Assembly (NCBI GenBank): GCA_958370785.1
Contig: CATXKN010000001.1
Location: 1-64,000 of the forward strand
DNA length: 64,000 nt
Source of the DNA: an uncultured Collinsella sp.
GTDB lineage: Bacteria; Actinomycetota; Coriobacteriia; Coriobacteriales; Coriobacteriaceae
Direction: 5' to 3'
The notes under the pieces are model-generated. The model was given only the letters and a program-made list of their open reading frames with translations, made no database searches and was not told the origin of the DNA. Below are positions 8,823-17,380 of the stretch, piece by piece (the stretch's first letter is position 1; the number at the start of each line of letters is the position of its first letter). Position numbers and translations under genes: made by a program.

Positions 8823-9725
8823 TTAGTCCTCCTTGAGGACAAAGGAGCACACCAGGCCGGCAGCCGAGAAGATGAGCGTGAGGATGGCGCCGAATGCAGG
8901 CTGGATAAACGGCTTGATGGACGCGATGATTCCGGCAGTGCTGCTGCTACCCATCGAGGTAAAAGCCGAAACCAGGTTGCTCTCGATCTGACCGTTAACG
9001 ACAAAGGACGCGATCACGCAGACCAGCGAAATGGCGGCAGTGGCGCCAAAAGCGGCTATCAGAACGACGTCGTTCTTCTTGACAAACTTGAGGACGACGC
9101 CGGCAATCAGTGCAGCCAGGCAGGCAACCCACAGCACAAAGAAGATGGTGAGGACGTTGGCCGCCAGGTTAATGGAGCCCACGGCGCTCTGGGCCTGCTG
9201 CAGTGCCGGAAGATCGGCATAGCTCGACATCTGCGTAATATAGGTATTGGCCGCCGATGCGATACCACGCAGGCTACCGGAAAGGCTAAAGACGTGCGGC
9301 ATATCGAACGAGGTGTTGATGAATGCCTTGAAGGCGCCGCCCAGCTGCTGCTCGATCATAGCGGTGCTCGAGCCGCTCGCAGCCTGCTGCAGGGCATAGT
9401 CGAGGCCCTTGTCGGCAAACGGCAGCGCGACCCACGGCTGGAACATGCAGACGAACGATGCCACGGCGCCGCCAAGCATGGCGAGGGAACGCTTGCCAAA
9501 GCCCGTCGCCGCCGACAGTGTACCCTGGAAGTTGGAACCGGAGCTGCCAAGCCCGTGATGCGCGGAGGGTGCAGGTGCGGGCGCGGCAAAAGGCTGCTGC
9601 GGAGCCGGAGCCTGACGGGTAGGAGCTGCCTGCGGCGCAGAAGAAGCACTAACCATAGACTGACCGCAGTTACCGCAGAAGACCGCGCCATCGGGCTGCT
9701 GGGCTCCACAATGAGGACAGAACAT
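8823..9725 (-). CDS. Zinc-ribbon polytopic membrane protein
   Basis: The 300-residue protein starts with a zinc ribbon (CPHCG then CGNCG), then an Ala/Pro/Gln-rich linker of about 60 residues. Four hydrophobic segments follow: one near residue 100 ending in a QPWVALPF motif, then three in the C-terminal half. Its plan closely matches the protein at 23936-24799, which also has a helix ending in a MPWF motif, so the two are likely paralogues. Function is unknown. ATG 9725 has AAGGGGAA before it; the frame runs upstream to 9848 through the operator. It forms a single-gene unit between its own operator and terminator. Confidence 0.85.
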   Translation of the reverse strand: MFCPHCGAQQPDGAVFCGNCGQSMVSASSAPQAAPTRQAPAPQQPFAAPAPAPSAHHGLGSSGSNFQGTLSAATGFGKRSLAMLGGAVASFVCMFQPWVALPFADKGLDYALQQAASGSSTAMIEQQLGGAFKAFINTSFDMPHVFSLSGSLRGIASAANTYITQMSSYADLPALQQAQSAVGSINLAANVLTIFFVLWVACLAALIAGVVLKFVKKNDVVLIAAFGATAAISLVCVIASFVVNGQIESNLVSAFTSMGSSSTAGIIASIKPFIQPAFGAILTLIFSAAGLVCSFVLKED

Positions 9726-9821
9726 TTCATTCCCCTTTCTTAAGGGAGCGGCCGGGCTCGATACCGCGTCCGCTCGTTCACCTTTGACAGTTAGAATCAT
9801 CCGTCCAAAAACTCGAAAGTT

Positions 9822-9831
9822 GTTGCGCAAC
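9822..9831 (-). promoter_or_regulatory. GTTGCGCAAC operator for gene 8823-9725
   Basis: Toward the gene it reads ATGTTGCGCAACAACTTTCG, the most common extended form. It ends 96 bp before the start codon. Confidence 0.75.
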
Positions 9832-9838
9832 ATGGAAA

Positions 9839-9869
9839 GCGACGGCAAGTTTTTTACCTGCCGTCGCTC
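9839..9869 (-). terminator. Hairpin terminator after gene 9906-10808
   Basis: AGCGACGGCA pairs with TGCCGTCGCT across an 11-base A-rich loop. The T-run after the stem is short, so termination may be partial. It separates this operon from the operator at 9822. Confidence 0.6.
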
Positions 9870-9905
9870 GTCTACAACGTTTTACCTGGTACAGACCGTT
9901 ATCTG

Positions 9906-10808
9906 TTAACGAATCTCGACCGTAAAGACCTCATTGCCCATCTTGAGCTTATCGCCGTTCTTGAGCTTGACGAGCTCGCCGGGCTCCAGGCGGTTGCCGT
10001 TGATGCACGTGCCGTTGGTAGAGTTCTTGTCCTCCACGGCAAAGCATTGGCCCGTGTAGCGCACCAGCAAGTGCACGCGCGAAATAGCCGTGTTGCCCTC
10101 GATGCGGACATTTGCCGCCGAGCCCTTGCCCACCGTGGCGGGGAACTCGGTAATGTCATAGCGGGTTCCGCGCTCGCGGATCAGTGCCATACGCGGACCA
10201 TAGGCAGAACGCGGCACATCGGAGGCGATGCGGGGCAGCTCCGAGGACGACGGATGATCCGAGGACGCCATGAGATCGTCGAGCACCGTCACGCCCGTGC
10301 TGGGACGGTTGTAGACCGCGTGGGGCTGGTTGTAGCCGGCAGCCGGCTGGTTAGCGCCAGCCGCGGGGCCACGAGGGATCACCACGTTACCGTTGGCCCC
10401 GGCAGGAGCGGCCGTAGGGGCAGCAGCAGGATGCGAACCGGGACGCACGGCAGGACCGGCGTCCGGGATGTTGGACGGACGGTTGTGCGAAGTACGGGCG
10501 GGGCGCTGCACCGGCTGCTGAGGAGCCATGCCGGCAGCAGGACGACCAGCCTGCGGCATCTGGGGCTGCGCCATGGGTGCCACGCCAGGACGAGCCGTCT
10601 GCGGCATCGGAGCCGCAGCGGGGCGCTGAGCGCCCATGCCCGTCTGCGCACCAGGCGCCTGCACGGGGCGCTGCTGCTGAGCAGGAGTACGAAGCGTGGC
10701 CGCGGCGGCAGAGGCGCCACCGGGCATGTACTTGGCAAGCTCAGAGCCGCACTTTAAGCAAAACTTGCTGGTATTGGGGTTGTTGTATCCGCAGTGACCA
10801 CAAAACAT
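9906..10808 (-). CDS. Zinc-ribbon FHA-domain protein
   Basis: The 300-residue protein has an N-terminal zinc ribbon (CGHCG then CLKCG), a long Ala/Pro/Gln linker, a TVLDD motif at residues 174-178 and a C-terminal FHA domain (about 217-298). The FHA signature residues are intact: GKG, SRVH and STNGT. FHA domains bind phosphothreonine peptides, so it should read out kinase activity. TVLDD fits the pT-x-x-D ligand type and recurs in the FHA protein at 20063, suggesting self-association or mutual docking as in GarA/OdhI. There is no membrane segment. It follows the gene at 10836 by 27 bp and is probably co-transcribed. Confidence 0.9.
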   Translation of the reverse strand: MFCGHCGYNNPNTSKFCLKCGSELAKYMPGGASAAAATLRTPAQQQRPVQAPGAQTGMGAQRPAAAPMPQTARPGVAPMAQPQMPQAGRPAAGMAPQQPVQRPARTSHNRPSNIPDAGPAVRPGSHPAAAPTAAPAGANGNVVIPRGPAAGANQPAAGYNQPHAVYNRPSTGVTVLDDLMASSDHPSSSELPRIASDVPRSAYGPRMALIRERGTRYDITEFPATVGKGSAANVRIEGNTAISRVHLLVRYTGQCFAVEDKNSTNGTCINGNRLEPGELVKLKNGDKLKMGNEVFTVEIR

Positions 10809-10835
10809 GATGGGTCCTTTCCGGCGCCAGGCGCC

Positions 10836-12416
10836 TTATTGTGCGATCTTGACGAGCTTGGGGTTCTCGGCCGAGGTGTCGAGCGCCCAAAGCGTAGAAG
10901 ACTTGCCACTATTATCTGCCACAAAGAGCGTCGTGCCGTTGAGCCACAACGCCGAAGTTGAAGGATCGAGGTCGAGTCCGGCCTTGTCGGCAACCTTGTC
11001 GTAGTCACTCGAAAGGCCCGAGCTCGCATCGATCCAACCGAGCTCGCCCCCCGAGAGCACGAGCGCGCAACCGTGGCTATTGGCCCACAGGATACCCGCA
11101 TCGGCATAAGCGTCAAACGAGCTAAACGTACCGCCCTGGGTGCAGCGCGAAAGCGTGGTGTGCCCATCGGCGCCCGTCAGCACGGCATAGAGCGTGCCCT
11201 CGCCAAAGAAGGCATTCTTGAGCTGCTCGGAGCCGGCAACGTACGAACCAAAGGGGCCGTGCGTCTCTTGCGGATGCTCTGCCTCAGCCTCGGCATTCTC
11301 CTGCTCAAGCGTAATCTCCGCAGCAGACGAAACATCGCCGAGCGTCGCCTCGCACACGGTCCAACCCGTATCGGTGGCAACCACCACATCGCAATGGGCG
11401 TCATCGGCAAACAGCCAGGCGCTCGATGCCGGCTGGGCGGCCACCAGATGTGCCGCGTCCTTGTCGAGACGCCACACACAGGCCTTGCCGTCCTTGAGCG
11501 TCATGGCAACGGCGGTGCCATCGCGCACGACAAGCCCCTCAACATCGCCCTCGAGTGTCGCCACCGTCTTGACCTTGACCTTGGACTTGTCCTTGCCGCC
11601 CGCCTGCTTGGCGCACTCGGCAACATCCTCAATCTTCATGACGCTGGCACCGTCCGCATAATACAGATCGCCGTCGCAAACGTTCAGGTGCTTCGCGGTG
11701 GTCTTGGTAAGCACAGTCGCATCCACGGCTTTGGTGCCCGAAGCCTTGCGCGCCAGGATATGCGAGCCATCCGCCCAATACAGATACGAGCCGTCGCACA
11801 CCATCGCGTCGCCGCCCAGGCCCGCCTTGGCTTGCGCCTTAATCTTGCGGTCGCCGCCCATAAGGTCGAGCTTGCTTTCGGACTTCTTCTTTTGGGCCGA
11901 GACCTGCTGCGCCTCGCGCTTAAGATCCTGATCGCCCTTCCAAGCCACGCCAACGCCCACGACCACCGCAACAACCAGCACGGCAGCCACGACAATCGCA
12001 ATCTTTTTCGCCAGCGGCTTGCGGACCGCGGCGCGCGCGTTATCCAGATGAGGCGTCATGCGCGGGGCCGCAGCGCCCTTACCAGCAGAGGCATTGGGGT
12101 TGACCCCCGCATCGCCATCCAGGTTATCGAGCGAGAACAGCGCGTCCTCCCCCGTCGGAGCCTGTGCGACAGGGTTTGCGGTCGGCGCGGAAGTCTTCGC
12201 AAACCGACGGCCAGGCTTCTTCGCGGGCGACTCGTCGGCCGGCTCAGCAGCTTGCGTGGCAACATCGGCAGCCTCGCCAGTGCCGGCAGCGTGCGACCCA
12301 ACACCCACCGCAGCATCCTCGCCCGCACTCAGCGGCGCCCCGCAAAACGGGCAGCAACGCATTCCCTCATCGACCGGCTGTCCGCAAAACGGGCACAGTG
12401 CCTGTTTGGAACTCAT
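10836..12416 (-). CDS. Zinc-ribbon membrane protein with probable beta-propeller
   Basis: The 526-residue protein has a zinc ribbon (CPFCG twice), an Ala/Glu-rich cytoplasmic linker, an RKPLAKK anchor and one membrane helix (about residues 137-157). The extracytoplasmic part of roughly 360 residues is built of repeating short beta motifs such as CDGSYLYWADG, CDGDLYYADG, LWLNGTTLFVAD and LWALD. This pattern resembles DUF5050/WD-like propellers that often sense ligands or cell-wall fragments. ATG 12416 has AAAGGA at good spacing. The only space for a promoter is the 93 bp to the preceding gene, which also contains a terminator, so partial read-through is possible. Confidence 0.85.
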   Translation of the reverse strand: MSSKQALCPFCGQPVDEGMRCCPFCGAPLSAGEDAAVGVGSHAAGTGEAADVATQAAEPADESPAKKPGRRFAKTSAPTANPVAQAPTGEDALFSLDNLDGDAGVNPNASAGKGAAAPRMTPHLDNARAAVRKPLAKKIAIVVAAVLVVAVVVGVGVAWKGDQDLKREAQQVSAQKKKSESKLDLMGGDRKIKAQAKAGLGGDAMVCDGSYLYWADGSHILARKASGTKAVDATVLTKTTAKHLNVCDGDLYYADGASVMKIEDVAECAKQAGGKDKSKVKVKTVATLEGDVEGLVVRDGTAVAMTLKDGKACVWRLDKDAAHLVAAQPASSAWLFADDAHCDVVVATDTGWTVCEATLGDVSSAAEITLEQENAEAEAEHPQETHGPFGSYVAGSEQLKNAFFGEGTLYAVLTGADGHTTLSRCTQGGTFSSFDAYADAGILWANSHGCALVLSGGELGWIDASSGLSSDYDKVADKAGLDLDPSTSALWLNGTTLFVADNSGKSSTLWALDTSAENPKLVKIAQ

Positions 12417-12435
12417 CGATCAATCCTTTCCTAAC

Positions 12436-12472
12436 AAAAATGGCGCCCCGCCCAGCAGTGGGGCAAGGCGCC
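12436..12472 (-). terminator. Terminator after the surface-protein gene
   Basis: On the minus strand GGCGCC and CCCC segments pair with GGGG and GGCGCC around ACTGCT, followed by ATTTTTG. It ends the long operon that starts at 22541. Confidence 0.75.
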
Positions 12473-12509
12473 GTAAAGCTCACAGATGCACAAGCGTCTT
12501 GCGAAGAGC

Positions 12510-15500
12510 TTACTTCTCCTCGTTCTCCTTGCGCTTCTTGGCGACGACCATGTAGATACCGCCAGCGACGACAACGATCGCGACGATGGTGCCAACCATA
12601 AGCGGCAGGTTGTTCATCCACAGAACGAAGGAGTCGTTGGTGACGAGCACGCCCGTGGCCTTAAGCTCCTTGGACTTGTTGCCCGCGGCATCCCAAGCGA
12701 CAACGGTGACGTCCTGCTTAGAGGAGCTGCCGTCGAGCGTGAACTCGCGGATCGGGCTCTTCTCGAGCTGGTCGGCCGTGAAGGTGGCCACGGTCTTGCC
12801 GTTCACCTTGATCTGAGCCTTCGAGAGCTTGAGGTTGTCCTCGAAGCTCACCTTGGCCTTGTGCGAGGACTCCTCGTACTTGCCGTTGGAGGCAAGGTCG
12901 ACGAAGGAAGCGATAGGCGCGGTGTCGTCAACGGCGAAGTTGATCTCGGCAGCGGCACCGGACTTCTTGGCGTTCTTGCCCTCCATGGTGTTCTCGGAGG
13001 AGTTGCCAGCGGCATCCTCGCTGTGGAACAGCACGCGGTACGCGCCGTCCTTGTCGTAGTTGGACTTGCTGACGGTGTAGTTGTACTCGCTCCAACCGCT
13101 CGACGTGTCGGAATCGGTGGTGTAGTTGTCACCGCTCTTGAGCGTCGTGTTCTTGGTGTCGCGGGTCAGCTCGACAGAGGTCTTGTTGTCATCAAGGCCG
13201 GACGGGTTGATCTCGGTCACCTTAACATCGGTGGTCTTGGAGCTCTTGAGGTACTGGTCGAGCATCTTGCCGGTGTTATCGGAGATGACGTAGGTCGAAC
13301 CAAAGCGGTTGACCGACCAGGTGACAGCCTCGGACTCGGTGTTGCCGGCCAGGTCGATAGCCTGAACGGTCAGGGTGTAGACGCCGTCGTTGCCCTTGGT
13401 CTTGGCCGGGTTGAGGTAGCTCACGGACTTGTCGGTAGCCGAGGTGTTGATCGCGGCGCCCGCATAGGGGTTCGGATCGTCCTTGGACAGCGGGTAGCTG
13501 ATCTTGGAAACCTCGATGGAGGTGCCATCGGCAAGGTTGGTGTCGTGAACGGCAGCAGTCGGGGCGACCTCACCGGCGTAGGCCGTGCGGTTGACGACAT
13601 TCTGGATGTCGATCTTGGGCTTGATGGTGTCGATCACAAACTCAGGCGAGGTGTAGGACTCGGACTTGTTGGAAGCCAGGTCCTCACCGGAGACGGAGAG
13701 CGTGTAGACGCCCTGACCCGGGAAGGTCACCGTAGCGGTATGGGTATCGCCGTTGCTGGACCAGCCGCCGATCTGGGCAGGAGTAGCCTCGTCACCGTTG
13801 CCGGCAGAGACCGGAGCCTCGATCTTGAACAGGTTCGGATCGAAGTTGTGCTCCTCAACCGTAATGGTAGCCGTACGAGCAGCGTTGTAATACTTACCGT
13901 TCTGAGCAGCCTCAGTGTTCCAAGACACGTTCAGCTTAGGAGCGGTCTTATCGATGGTGAAGGTGTCGCCAGAGAAGGCAGAGGCAGCCGGAGTGCCAGC
14001 AAGATTCGCATAGCTAACCGCAGAAACCTTGCAGTCCGCATCGCCCTTGACACCAAAGGTGTAGGAGAACGTCCAAGTGTCGTTACCCGCATCCTTGAGA
14101 TCACCTGCGGTGACATTAAAGGTGTCGTTACCGTCGGTAATCGTGGTAATAACCTGATCGCGATCGTATTTCTGCACGTAGTCACCGAAGGGATCCGTCA
14201 CAGTAATAGTAAAAGTACGGTTAGCGTTGTAATAGCCTCGGCCATTGGCCTCGCGCTGGACGTTGTTATTATCAAAACCAGAAGTAATCGTTGGCGCCGA
14301 AGCGTTCTGGATTAATTCGATATCAGCAATCTTGGCATCAGAATCGGCCTGAGTAACAGCCTTCTCCATTTTGTTGCCAGCAACATCGGATGTCTTCACC
14401 TTAATGTTCTTGGCATACACCTTTTGATCGGAAGCGTTGCTCGAAAGATCGTAGGTAAAGAGGTTGCCATTCGGCTTACCGACAGGATTACCAGAGCCCG
14501 AGTTCTCGCTTCCACTTGATTTGGCATTTTTGCCGTACACATATGAGATTTCCGGAGTGCCCGAAAGGCCTGAACCGTTATCTCCATTCGGATCGAACAC
14601 GTCAACCGTAAGCCCCAGTTTTTTAGTAACAAACTTGGAATCGTTTGTCAGATTGTCATGGGTTTTCGGGTTGCGAGTATTGAAGTCAGAAATCAAGGCG
14701 GAGGTCTTCAGCACGGGAGCAACAGTGTCTCGACGATAAGCAAGGTTGCTCGTCTGGGTAATCACGCCATCCGCATCAATTGAGTAAAGATGGATACCGC
14801 CGTGATCGCCATCGATAGCCGTGTTGCCCGGATCGACCTTTTTGTTCTTGTTTTTACTTAGCTCTTCGGAGGTAATTGCAGTAGGATCATCAGCCGTCGT
14901 AAGCATGTGATCTTCCCAGCCGAATGTAACCGGAGCAATCTTTTCATCCTTGCCGGTACCATTTAACCAGTAAGTCGCATTCTCCTCGTACTGCTTGGAA
15001 GTCATCTCTTTATTATTTCCGCCATTATCGGCATACGCAATAATGCCAGTTGTAGCCCATGCCTTTTCGTCAACGGGGGAAATTGTCACCGTATCGGGGA
15101 CTTCAATTTGGTAATTCGAGTAAGCATCGTCCTTGACGCCTTCCGCCTCGTGGAAGGTAGTCTTAGTGCTGCCACCCGCAACCTTCAATCCATCAAAGGT
15201 GACACTGCTAAAGTAATCGACCTTAACATCATCGCCGTACTGCTTTTTAATCTCGTCTTTCACGGCCTTGTTGGCGCTGTCTTTGACGAATTCCTGCTGC
15301 TTCTCTTGGATACGGGCGGCGTAGCTATCATTCAGTTCAAGTTTGACCGTCGCCCTCGCGACAGGCTGCACGGTGACTTTCGTGGTCTTAGCGACAGTGT
15401 TGTCAGGATAGAGCCAATTGACATCAAAACTCACAGGGTCGGTATGCTTCGAGGCCTTGACGGGGCTAACGGTTACCGTATAGGTATCTGCATCGACCTT

Positions 15501-16445
15501 GGCGGTAAAGCACTTATCCGAATCCTGATAATTTTCCAAAGGCTCGGGCACCAGGCCAGAAGTCACAGCGCCGGTAGCAAAGGAAACAGACTTATCCTCG
15601 CCCTTGTAGACAAGCCCCTCAATGGCCTTGTCAGACAGGTTGTCTACAACATTCGCCCAGATATCAGATGAATTTACATCAAGAATGTAGCTCTTTGCGT
15701 CAACGGGAGCATACTCCCCCTCTTGGTTGGGAACAGGAGTGGGCACCTTCTGCTGAGCCTTCTTGTTCTCCTCTTTGGTCGTCGAGCCGGCATCTTCAGC
15801 CCCAGTCGACTCGCCGGTACCGGTATCCTCTTTAGAGCCCTCGGAAGGTTGATCAGTATAGAAGTAGGTAAACTTATACTTCACCGAAGCAACAGGGACG
15901 TTAACCTTTGCACTGCATGCGGTTTTAGAGGTGATGGTAAGATTCCCGTCCTTCATCTCAGCCTTAACACCAGCGTTGTCAGAAGTCGGATTTCCCGCAA
16001 CCGCATCAGAAATGTCCGTAATCATGATATCGGTGATCGAAGCGCCAGGATGTGCTGCCTCTGCTTTTGCTTTTGCATCGTTGAGGATGGCATCGTAGCT
16101 GCCCGTCTTATCGTGCAGTACCTCAGTCTTAAGCTTGCCAACGAGCCACTCGGTAAGATCCTTTTTGGAGATGGAGCAGGAAGCCGTTCCGTCAGTTCCC
16201 TTGGCGGGATGAGCGTCAAAACCAAGCGATACGGTGTTCACCTTATCGAACCTACCGTACACCTCACCCTTATTCGACGTCTCGGCACCCTTCGCCGGCT
16301 CGGCCGTCGAGCTCTCCGCGGCATACGCGGCGGTCACGGCCTGGGCGATCGGGGTGGTGGGGATGGTCGAGGTGGCCATCACGGTGGCGAGGATCACGGC
16401 TGCAGGCTTACGTGAATACGCCTTGAGTTTATCAAACACAGACAT
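12510..16445 (-). CDS. Large secreted, membrane-anchored Ig-like repeat surface protein
   Basis: The 1311-residue protein has a signal peptide (basic start, hydrophobic core, Ala-rich cleavage region near residue 40) and several bacterial Ig-like domains. Their edges are marked by recurring phrases such as IDKTAPKL, IDTIKPKI and DDTAPI, with D-x-AGN strands before them. It ends in a membrane helix and the basic tail KKRKENEEK. There is no LPXTG motif, so anchoring is by the helix. It is likely an adhesin or structural surface protein. The 5' two-fifths (about 14.3-16.2 kb) is visibly poorer in GC than the rest, hinting at domain exchange. ATG 16445 follows GGAAGGAAAA, 17 bp after the upstream stop. 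It is the last gene of the kinase/phosphatase operon. Confidence 0.88.
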   Translation of the reverse strand: MSVFDKLKAYSRKPAAVILATVMATSTIPTTPIAQAVTAAYAAESSTAEPAKGAETSNKGEVYGRFDKVNTVSLGFDAHPAKGTDGTASCSISKKDLTEWLVGKLKTEVLHDKTGSYDAILNDAKAKAEAAHPGASITDIMITDISDAVAGNPTSDNAGVKAEMKDGNLTITSKTACSAKVNVPVASVKYKFTYFYTDQPSEGSKEDTGTGESTGAEDAGSTTKEENKKAQQKVPTPVPNQEGEYAPVDAKSYILDVNSSDIWANVVDNLSDKAIEGLVYKGEDKSVSFATGAVTSGLVPEPLENYQDSDKCFTAKVDADTYTVTVSPVKASKHTDPVSFDVNWLYPDNTVAKTTKVTVQPVARATVKLELNDSYAARIQEKQQEFVKDSANKAVKDEIKKQYGDDVKVDYFSSVTFDGLKVAGGSTKTTFHEAEGVKDDAYSNYQIEVPDTVTISPVDEKAWATTGIIAYADNGGNNKEMTSKQYEENATYWLNGTGKDEKIAPVTFGWEDHMLTTADDPTAITSEELSKNKNKKVDPGNTAIDGDHGGIHLYSIDADGVITQTSNLAYRRDTVAPVLKTSALISDFNTRNPKTHDNLTNDSKFVTKKLGLTVDVFDPNGDNGSGLSGTPEISYVYGKNAKSSGSENSGSGNPVGKPNGNLFTYDLSSNASDQKVYAKNIKVKTSDVAGNKMEKAVTQADSDAKIADIELIQNASAPTITSGFDNNNVQREANGRGYYNANRTFTITVTDPFGDYVQKYDRDQVITTITDGNDTFNVTAGDLKDAGNDTWTFSYTFGVKGDADCKVSAVSYANLAGTPAASAFSGDTFTIDKTAPKLNVSWNTEAAQNGKYYNAARTATITVEEHNFDPNLFKIEAPVSAGNGDEATPAQIGGWSSNGDTHTATVTFPGQGVYTLSVSGEDLASNKSESYTSPEFVIDTIKPKIDIQNVVNRTAYAGEVAPTAAVHDTNLADGTSIEVSKISYPLSKDDPNPYAGAAINTSATDKSVSYLNPAKTKGNDGVYTLTVQAIDLAGNTESEAVTWSVNRFGSTYVISDNTGKMLDQYLKSSKTTDVKVTEINPSGLDDNKTSVELTRDTKNTTLKSGDNYTTDSDTSSGWSEYNYTVSKSNYDKDGAYRVLFHSEDAAGNSSENTMEGKNAKKSGAAAEINFAVDDTAPIASFVDLASNGKYEESSHKAKVSFEDNLKLSKAQIKVNGKTVATFTADQLEKSPIREFTLDGSSSKQDVTVVAWDAAGNKSKELKATGVLVTNDSFVLWMNNLPLMVGTIVAIVVVAGGIYMVVAKKRKENEEK

Positions 16446-16462
16446 CGTTCGATTTTCCTTCC

Positions 16463-17368
16463 CTAGTTGCAAACCCGATCGAGAGACTCGTCGGTATGAA
16501 CTACGATCACATTCTGTTTGAGTATGAAGCGGAATCCGTCATCCTCGTGTTGAGCAACACCTTGTGAACCGATGTTTTCATAAACATCGCCCTCATCAAG
16601 CATGTCGGTCTCGGATTCGGACGCCTCGGCGCCCTCGTCGAGCAGGCCGGTCTCCTGCTCGGAGTCCTCGTCGGTCTCGTCGAGCAGACCCGTCTCGCGC
16701 TCGGACTCCTCGTCCTCCTCCACGAGCAGGCCCGTAGAACGCTCGGACTCTTCGTCGTCCTCGACCAGGACACCCGTCGGACGCTCGGAATCCTCTTCGT
16801 CCTCGGTAAAGACGCCGGTCGGTCGCTCGGAATCTTCCTCGTCCTCAACCAAAACGCCGGTCGGTCGCTCGGAATCTTCCTCGTCCTCCACGAGCACGCC
16901 GGTCGGACGCTCGGTATCAAGATCGTCCTCGGTCAGCACCTCGGTCGGGGTCTCGCTGCCGGCAAAGCCCTCGTCGTCGCTCTCATCGCGGACGGGTTTC
17001 TCCACCGTGGCGGCGTGCGCCTTGGCGTGATGGGCGGATGCGGGCTCGTCGCTGATGGGCGCGACCACCGTGGTCAGGTTGTCGTCGCCCTCGGGGCCCT
17101 CATGCGCAATGTCGGTCACACGGTCGTCGCCCTCGAGGCCACCAAGCACGGAGCGGGCGGGGTTGCCGGACTTTTTAGCACCGGCACCGCGCGAGCCGCG
17201 CGTCGCACGACGGCGTGTGCCCTCGCCAGACGTGGGCACACGCTTGCCCTGGAGGAAGCGGATGGCGTTGATGACATCCATCTTCACAAACACAACCACC
17301 GCGGCGACGGCGAGCACGGCCGCGAGAACAAACGCGGCGATCGCTACGTAAAAGTAAACGTTTTCCAT
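16463..17368 (-). CDS. Membrane-anchored protein with nine 14-residue Thr repeats
   Basis: The 301-residue protein has an N-terminal membrane helix (residues 7-29), a basic stretch and a long acidic cytoplasmic region. Residues 142-257 hold nine 14-residue repeats of the form TGVLVEDEEDSERP. The threonines fall at 142, 156, 170, 184, 198, 212, 226, 240 and 254, exactly 14 apart, each with a hydrophobic residue (L or F) at +3. This matches the pT-x-x-I/L type of FHA ligand and suggests a multisite phospho-scaffold for the adjacent kinase and FHA proteins. I find no known family. ATG 17368 has AAGGAGGGG ahead of it and starts 12 bp after the kinase stop. Confidence 0.85.
   Translation of the reverse strand: MENVYFYVAIAAFVLAAVLAVAAVVVFVKMDVINAIRFLQGKRVPTSGEGTRRRATRGSRGAGAKKSGNPARSVLGGLEGDDRVTDIAHEGPEGDDNLTTVVAPISDEPASAHHAKAHAATVEKPVRDESDDEGFAGSETPTEVLTEDDLDTERPTGVLVEDEEDSERPTGVLVEDEEDSERPTGVFTEDEEDSERPTGVLVEDDEESERSTGLLVEEDEESERETGLLDETDEDSEQETGLLDEGAEASESETDMLDEGDVYENIGSQGVAQHEDDGFRFILKQNVIVVHTDESLDRVCN
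16598..16945 (-). repeat. Coding tandem repeat, nine 42-bp units
   Basis: The nine 14-residue repeats of gene 16463-17368 correspond to 42-bp DNA repeats. The middle copies are nearly identical and the outer ones diverged, as expected from expansion and contraction. Copy number may differ between strains. Confidence 0.8.
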
Positions 17369-17380
17369 GTTCGCCCCTCC

